This document shows positions 6,343 through 8,725 of a stretch of DNA of 8,725 nucleotides, piece by piece. The stretch spans positions 1 through 8,725 of the forward strand of contig CAZFPA010000072.1 of NCBI GenBank assembly GCA_964520975.1. Reading direction: 5' to 3'. The number at the start of each line of letters is the position of its first letter. Position 1 is the stretch's first letter. The notes beneath the pieces are model-generated. The model was not told where the DNA came from, did no database searches, and worked only from the letters and a program-made list of their open reading frames with translations. A program made the translations under genes and the position numbers. Source of the stretch: CAZFPA01 sp964520975 (GTDB taxonomy: Bacteria > Bacillota > Negativicutes > Selenomonadales > Selenomonadaceae).

Positions 6343-6555
6343 CTATTTTTTTTGTGCTTTTTCCTTTGCACCGAGGCGCGAACGCCAGGTCGTCGCGGCA
6401 TACAGCATGACCAGCGCAATGAGCGCCACCACCACATACACGCTGTCACCCGTGCGGAAGAAGGCCTCCATACCGCCATCCTTTGCCTTATAACTGACGG
6501 CCGCAGCCACTGCTGCGAGCACAGCTACGACAGAAATCAAACCATTCGGTTTTAT
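6343..6555 (-). CDS. Small two-helix membrane protein behind ldc, apparent AUA start
   Basis: I do not recognise the family. From codon 6555-6553 it would be 70 residues. A hydrophobic Val/Ala helix runs at about 6-21, then a polar loop with Lys, Asp and Gly (KAKDGG), a second helix at about 38-55 (SVYVVVALIALVMLYAATTW), and a strongly basic tail (RSRLGAKEKAQKK) that should lie in the cytoplasm, so both ends would be inside. The start is the odd point. A strong AAGGAGGAG (6570-6562) lies just after the ldc stop. Eight bases past its GGAGG is an in-frame ATA, giving a natural-looking N-terminus (MKPNGLISVV). The first usual start in frame, TTG at 6540, is 23 bases from the ribosome site. The nearby ATG (6545-6543) is in another frame and stops at once. 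It is co-transcribed with ldc, 18 bases behind it, and is followed by a terminator. A role near the envelope is a guess from context. Confidence 0.65.
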   Translation of the reverse strand: MKPNGLISVVAVLAAVAAAVSYKAKDGGMEAFFRTGDSVYVVVALIALVMLYAATTWRSRLGAKEKAQKK

Positions 6556-6561
6556 GACAAT

Positions 6562-6570
6562 CTCCTCCTT
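6562..6570 (-). promoter_or_regulatory. Strong ribosome binding site that points to an AUA start
   Basis: AAGGAGGAG on the minus strand is one of the best Shine-Dalgarno matches in the window. It begins three bases after the ldc stop codon. No ATG, GTG or TTG in the open frame sits at a normal distance; the codon eight bases past GGAGG is ATA (6555-6553). Confidence 0.75.
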
Positions 6571-6573
6571 TGA

Positions 6574-7728
6574 TCAGCTCACTGCCGATTCTACCCGCGG
6601 CAGCTGCTCCTCTTCCCATACGACCATCTGCGCCGGCACAAAGCCATTGAAGCTCGTCGCAGCCGCATTCGTATAGGAGCCGCAGTTCGGCACCAGCACC
6701 CGGTCCCCGATGGACAGGCGGGGCGCCATGAGGTCACGGCGTACCACATCGATGGAATCACAGCTGGGACCGACAAACGTCGAAAGACGCTGTTCCCCAC
6801 GCTGGAAAAACTCCAGCTCGTATGTCCAGTGATCGAACACGATTCCATTGAAAGTGCCGTAAAGGCCATCATCAAGCACATACCAGGCCTCGCCGCCACG
6901 CTCCTTCGTGCCGATGACCGAAGTCACGAGATTCACAGCCGTACCGCAGACATAGCGTCCCGGCTCCGACCAGATCTCCGTCTGCGGAAACAGACGGTCA
7001 AGCTGCCGGTTGATCCCCCGCAGCATGCCCCGGATATCCGGTGTCGGATCCTCCAGCGACGGCACCGGCAATCCACCGCCGATGTCGAGCACGGACAGCT
7101 GCATTCCAGCCGCTGCCGCCTCATCAAACAACCGCCGGCAAACCAGCAGCGCTTCCCCATACGCCTCAGCGGTCAGCGACTGGCTTCCCACATGGAAGCA
7201 GATGCCCGTTGCCCGCAGCCCGGCCTTTTCCGCCTGCTGCAGCAACTGCAGCGCCTTTTCCGGCGGCGTACCAAACTTTGTATTCAAATCGACAACAGCC
7301 TTGGCATTTTTCACGCGAATCCGTACGAGCACCTGTGCCCCCGGAACCGTCGCGGCCATCTTGCCAATCTCGCTCTCATCGTCAAATGTAAACTTATTTA
7401 CCCCGTATTCCGCTGCCAGCCTGAGTCCCTCCAGTGTCTTCACCGGATTTGCATAGATCATCCGGTCACCCTCGACCCCGATGGAATGCAGCAGACGCAT
7501 CTCCCCCGGCGACGCCACATCGAAATTTGACCCCAAAGAGGCCATACGCTGCAGGATCGCGCCGGTTGGATTGGCCTTCATGGCAAAAAACACCTTGGCC
7601 CGCGGCAGATTTTTTTGCAAAAACGCGTAGTTTTCGCTGATCTTGTCCAGGGACGCCACCAAAAACGGCGTCGGATACTTGTCCGCAAGATCGTTCATTT
7701 CTTTTTCAGTTAGTTTAAAGCTTTTCAT
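6574..7728 (-). CDS. ldc: Lysine/ornithine decarboxylase, fold-type III, Selenomonas type
   Basis: This PLP enzyme makes cadaverine from lysine and/or putrescine from ornithine in the cytoplasm. It has 384 residues with an alanine-racemase-like barrel followed by a beta domain. Motifs are FFAMKANP with the PLP Lys51, SNFDVASPGEM (67-77), CFHVGSQ (177-183) with the ring-stacking His179, the phosphate loop GGG (217-219), EPGR (255-258), PSCDSID with catalytic Cys323 and Asp326, and Tyr352. The pattern closely follows the S. ruminantium enzyme as I recall it. Of the residues reported there to favour lysine (A44, G45, V46, P54, S322), four are present and G45 is Lys here. In Negativicutes the diamine is attached to peptidoglycan and anchors the outer membrane through SLH proteins. 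I chose the ATG at 7728 because GGAGAG lies just ahead. The open frame runs 33 codons further upstream, through the leader and promoter. A promoter and an operator candidate precede the gene. Confidence 0.95.
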   Translation of the reverse strand: MKSFKLTEKEMNDLADKYPTPFLVASLDKISENYAFLQKNLPRAKVFFAMKANPTGAILQRMASLGSNFDVASPGEMRLLHSIGVEGDRMIYANPVKTLEGLRLAAEYGVNKFTFDDESEIGKMAATVPGAQVLVRIRVKNAKAVVDLNTKFGTPPEKALQLLQQAEKAGLRATGICFHVGSQSLTAEAYGEALLVCRRLFDEAAAAGMQLSVLDIGGGLPVPSLEDPTPDIRGMLRGINRQLDRLFPQTEIWSEPGRYVCGTAVNLVTSVIGTKERGGEAWYVLDDGLYGTFNGIVFDHWTYELEFFQRGEQRLSTFVGPSCDSIDVVRRDLMAPRLSIGDRVLVPNCGSYTNAAATSFNGFVPAQMVVWEEEQLPRVESAVS

Positions 7729-7747
7729 AACACTCTCCCATTCCTTA

Positions 7748-7765
7748 ATGTACAATGCTGTACAT
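7748..7765. promoter_or_regulatory. Operator candidate TGTACA-N4-TGTACA in the ldc leader
   Basis: ATGTACA (7748-7754), a 4-base centre and TGTACAT (7759-7765) form an inverted repeat with 7-base arms. Because TGTACA is itself palindromic, the site is also a direct repeat with a 10-base period, one helical turn. It lies about 25-45 bases downstream of the predicted start of transcription and 20 bases before the ldc ATG. Bound protein would block elongation, or the RNA could fold into a hairpin just upstream of the ribosome site. The regulator is unknown. Confidence 0.5.
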
Positions 7766-7798
7766 GATATAGAGACACTTATTTTATCTCTTCTCCGT

Positions 7799-7827
7799 AT
7801 TGTAGTACGAATGATGGGATTGTGCAA
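7799..7827 (-). promoter_or_regulatory. Sigma-A type promoter of ldc
   Basis: On the minus strand, TTGCAC (7827-7822), a 17-base spacer and TACAAT (7804-7799) form one of the best promoters in the window. The predicted start near 7792 gives a leader of about 64 bases that contains the TGTACA palindrome. It lies within the 142-base gap between the NlpA-family gene and ldc. Confidence 0.75.
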
Positions 7828-7854
7828 TATATAAAATTACGGGATGGCTGCAGA

Positions 7855-7874
7855 TTGAAAAATTTATTTTTCAA
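7855..7874. repeat. AT-rich palindrome over the stop of the NlpA-family gene
   Basis: TTGAAAAAT (7855-7863) and ATTTTTCAA (7866-7874) are perfect 9-base inverted arms around two bases. They cover the TGA stop at 7873-7871 and lie about 28 bases upstream of the ldc -35. As RNA it would be a weak A-U hairpin without a following T tract, so it is a poor terminator. It could be an upstream operator or UP-like element of ldc. No better terminator is visible for the NlpA-family gene. Confidence 0.4.
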
Positions 7875-8671
7875 AAGGCCGCCAGGGCCTCGCCAGCGGT
7901 CTTCTCCGCCGCAAATGTCCGCAGGCGCTCCGAGGTGCAGATTGCCCGCAGCTGCTGGATTTCCGGACGTTCCAGATCCTTTTGGCGCACGGCTACGACC
8001 TGTGCATAGGGAGAATCCGCTGCCTCGATCACCGCAGCATCCCGGACAGGCACCAATTCCAGCGTTCCTGCCAGTGTGGTTCCCATCACCGTCAGATCCG
8101 CTTCCATGAAATGCTCCGGCAGCGAAAGCTCTGGCCATTCCACGAAGATCAGCCCGCGCGGATTTTCTTTAATGTCAGAAAGGGCTGCCGCCGTGCCATG
8201 ACCGGAGCGCAGCCTGATGAGTCCTGCCTGTTCCAGCAGCTGCAGCGCCCGGCTGCCATTCACAGCCTCCTGCGGCAGATGCACCACCGCCCCGGCAGGA
8301 AGCTCCGCCAGGTTTTGCCCCGGGCTCCGGGCATAGACGCCCATGGGATAGAGCAGGGTACGGCACAACACCGCGAAAGCAAACCCCCGTTCCCGACATT
8401 CCTCCGCCAGCAGAGCCTGCGGCTGAAAAGCCACGGCATCGATATCACCGCGGGCCAGCTTCATGTTGGGTTCCGCATAGTCCTGCAGCAGCACGACCTC
8501 GATCCGCATCCCCTGCTCCGCCGCAGCCGCCCGCACCTCCTTCATGAAATCCGCCTGCATACCGGGCAGCACACCCACCCGCAGAACCGGTGCATTCCAG
8601 CTTTGCATGGCCAGCCCGACCACCAGCAGCAGTACTCCGATGATAGCCAGTTTCCCATACCATTTCCTCAC
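7871..8671 (-). CDS. NlpA/MetQ-family substrate-binding protein, orphan, non-lipidated
   Basis: The family members are periplasmic receptors of the methionine-type ABC importers (MetNIQ). This 266-residue protein begins with a basic N-terminus and one helix (about 8-23), but the position of the lipobox is VVGLAMQSW with no cysteine. It is thus either anchored by an uncleaved helix or secreted after cleavage. The body follows the family: VLRVGVLPG (29-37), QDYAEPNMKLARGDIDAVAFQ (63-83), PMGVYARSPGQNLAELPAGA (109-128), HLPQEAVNGSRALQLLEQAGLI (131-152), SDIKENPRGL and SPYAQVVAVR (220-229). Several ligand-pocket positions of MetQ are changed: FQH-x-x-Y is FQPQALL, VINGNYA is VMGTTLAG, and YAN is YAQ, while Arg141 is kept. 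Methionine is therefore doubtful. No ATPase or permease gene is adjacent. The start is GTG at 8671 with GGAGG seven bases upstream. It is upstream of ldc but separated by a promoter. Confidence 0.85.
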   Translation of the reverse strand: MRKWYGKLAIIGVLLLVVGLAMQSWNAPVLRVGVLPGMQADFMKEVRAAAAEQGMRIEVVLLQDYAEPNMKLARGDIDAVAFQPQALLAEECRERGFAFAVLCRTLLYPMGVYARSPGQNLAELPAGAVVHLPQEAVNGSRALQLLEQAGLIRLRSGHGTAAALSDIKENPRGLIFVEWPELSLPEHFMEADLTVMGTTLAGTLELVPVRDAAVIEAADSPYAQVVAVRQKDLERPEIQQLRAICTSERLRTFAAEKTAGEALAAF

Positions 8672-8705
8672 GCTTCAGCCTCCCACCCGCATTTTCTTCC
8701 TTTAT

Positions 8706-8711
8706 ATTATA
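8706..8711 (-). promoter_or_regulatory. -10 element of the NlpA-family gene (promoter cut by window edge)
   Basis: A perfect TATAAT on the minus strand lies 34 bases before the GTG start. The matching -35 would fall beyond position 8725, so only half of the promoter can be seen. It suggests that the gene starts its own transcript with a leader of roughly 28 bases. Confidence 0.5.
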
Positions 8712-8725
8712 GCATTTTTCGCAAA

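Noticed and set aside
6343..6540. Small membrane protein starting at TTG 6540
   Set aside because: The strong ribosome site lies 23 bases away and no other one precedes this TTG, so the ATA at 6555 is the better-placed start.
6829..7530. 233-codon open frame on the plus strand opposite ldc
   Set aside because: The translation is rich in Arg, His, Gln and Pro as expected from reading a GC-rich gene backwards, and it overlaps strongly conserved ldc motifs.
7729..7827. 33-codon N-terminal extension of ldc
   Set aside because: The extension would be translated across the predicted -10 element and the leader palindrome. The ATG at 7728 has a ribosome site and matches the N-terminus of the Selenomonas enzyme.

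Overview
The window reads as a stretch of chromosome from a diderm Firmicute of the class Negativicutes, most likely a Selenomonadaceae relative (Selenomonas/Mitsuokella type). This is an inference from two signals. First, there is a close look-alike of the Selenomonas ruminantium lysine/ornithine decarboxylase, whose cadaverine product is built into peptidoglycan in that group. Second, there is a set of Firmicutes housekeeping genes (degS, yaaO-type decarboxylase, tmk, rnmV, ksgA) in GC-rich DNA. Every supported gene lies on the minus strand, so transcription runs from the right end of the window to the left. No rRNA, tRNA, CRISPR array, insertion sequence or phage gene was seen, and no gene-free stretch exceeds about 200 bases.

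Right to left there are four transcription blocks. (1) 7871-8671: an NlpA/MetQ-family solute-binding protein with a membrane anchor but no lipobox cysteine, and with no ABC transporter partner in view. (2) 6343-7728: the fold-III decarboxylase (ldc), then a small two-helix membrane protein whose best-placed start codon is AUA. This unit has a strong sigma-A type promoter (7799-7827), a palindromic operator candidate in the leader (7748-7765) and a clear terminator (6302-6331). (3) 4949-6187 down to 1379: a five-gene operon of degS-like kinase, yaaO-type decarboxylase, tmk, rnmV and ksgA. It has its own promoter (6220-6248) and ends in a terminator (1307-1362). Three of its four junctions are 4-base ATGA overlaps. 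(4) 49-1176: a lipoprotein related to glycoside hydrolase family 8 with its own promoter (1250-1278). Its 3' end overlaps the start of a further gene that runs off the left edge (1-62).

Functionally, block 3 joins two gene pairs that are separate in Bacillus subtilis (yaaO-tmk and rnmV-ksgA): DNA precursor supply, 5S rRNA maturation and 16S rRNA dimethylation. It places them behind a cytoplasmic histidine kinase that has no response regulator in the unit. Block 2 probably supplies the cadaverine or putrescine that these bacteria use to anchor the outer membrane. Block 4 looks like the edge of a polysaccharide synthesis or processing locus.

I see no wholly new system that the sequence alone can prove. 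The points most worth following up are the orphan DegS in the housekeeping operon, the unusual NlpA-family protein, the AUA-start membrane protein behind ldc, and the operator-like palindromes at 7748-7765 and 1261-1274.
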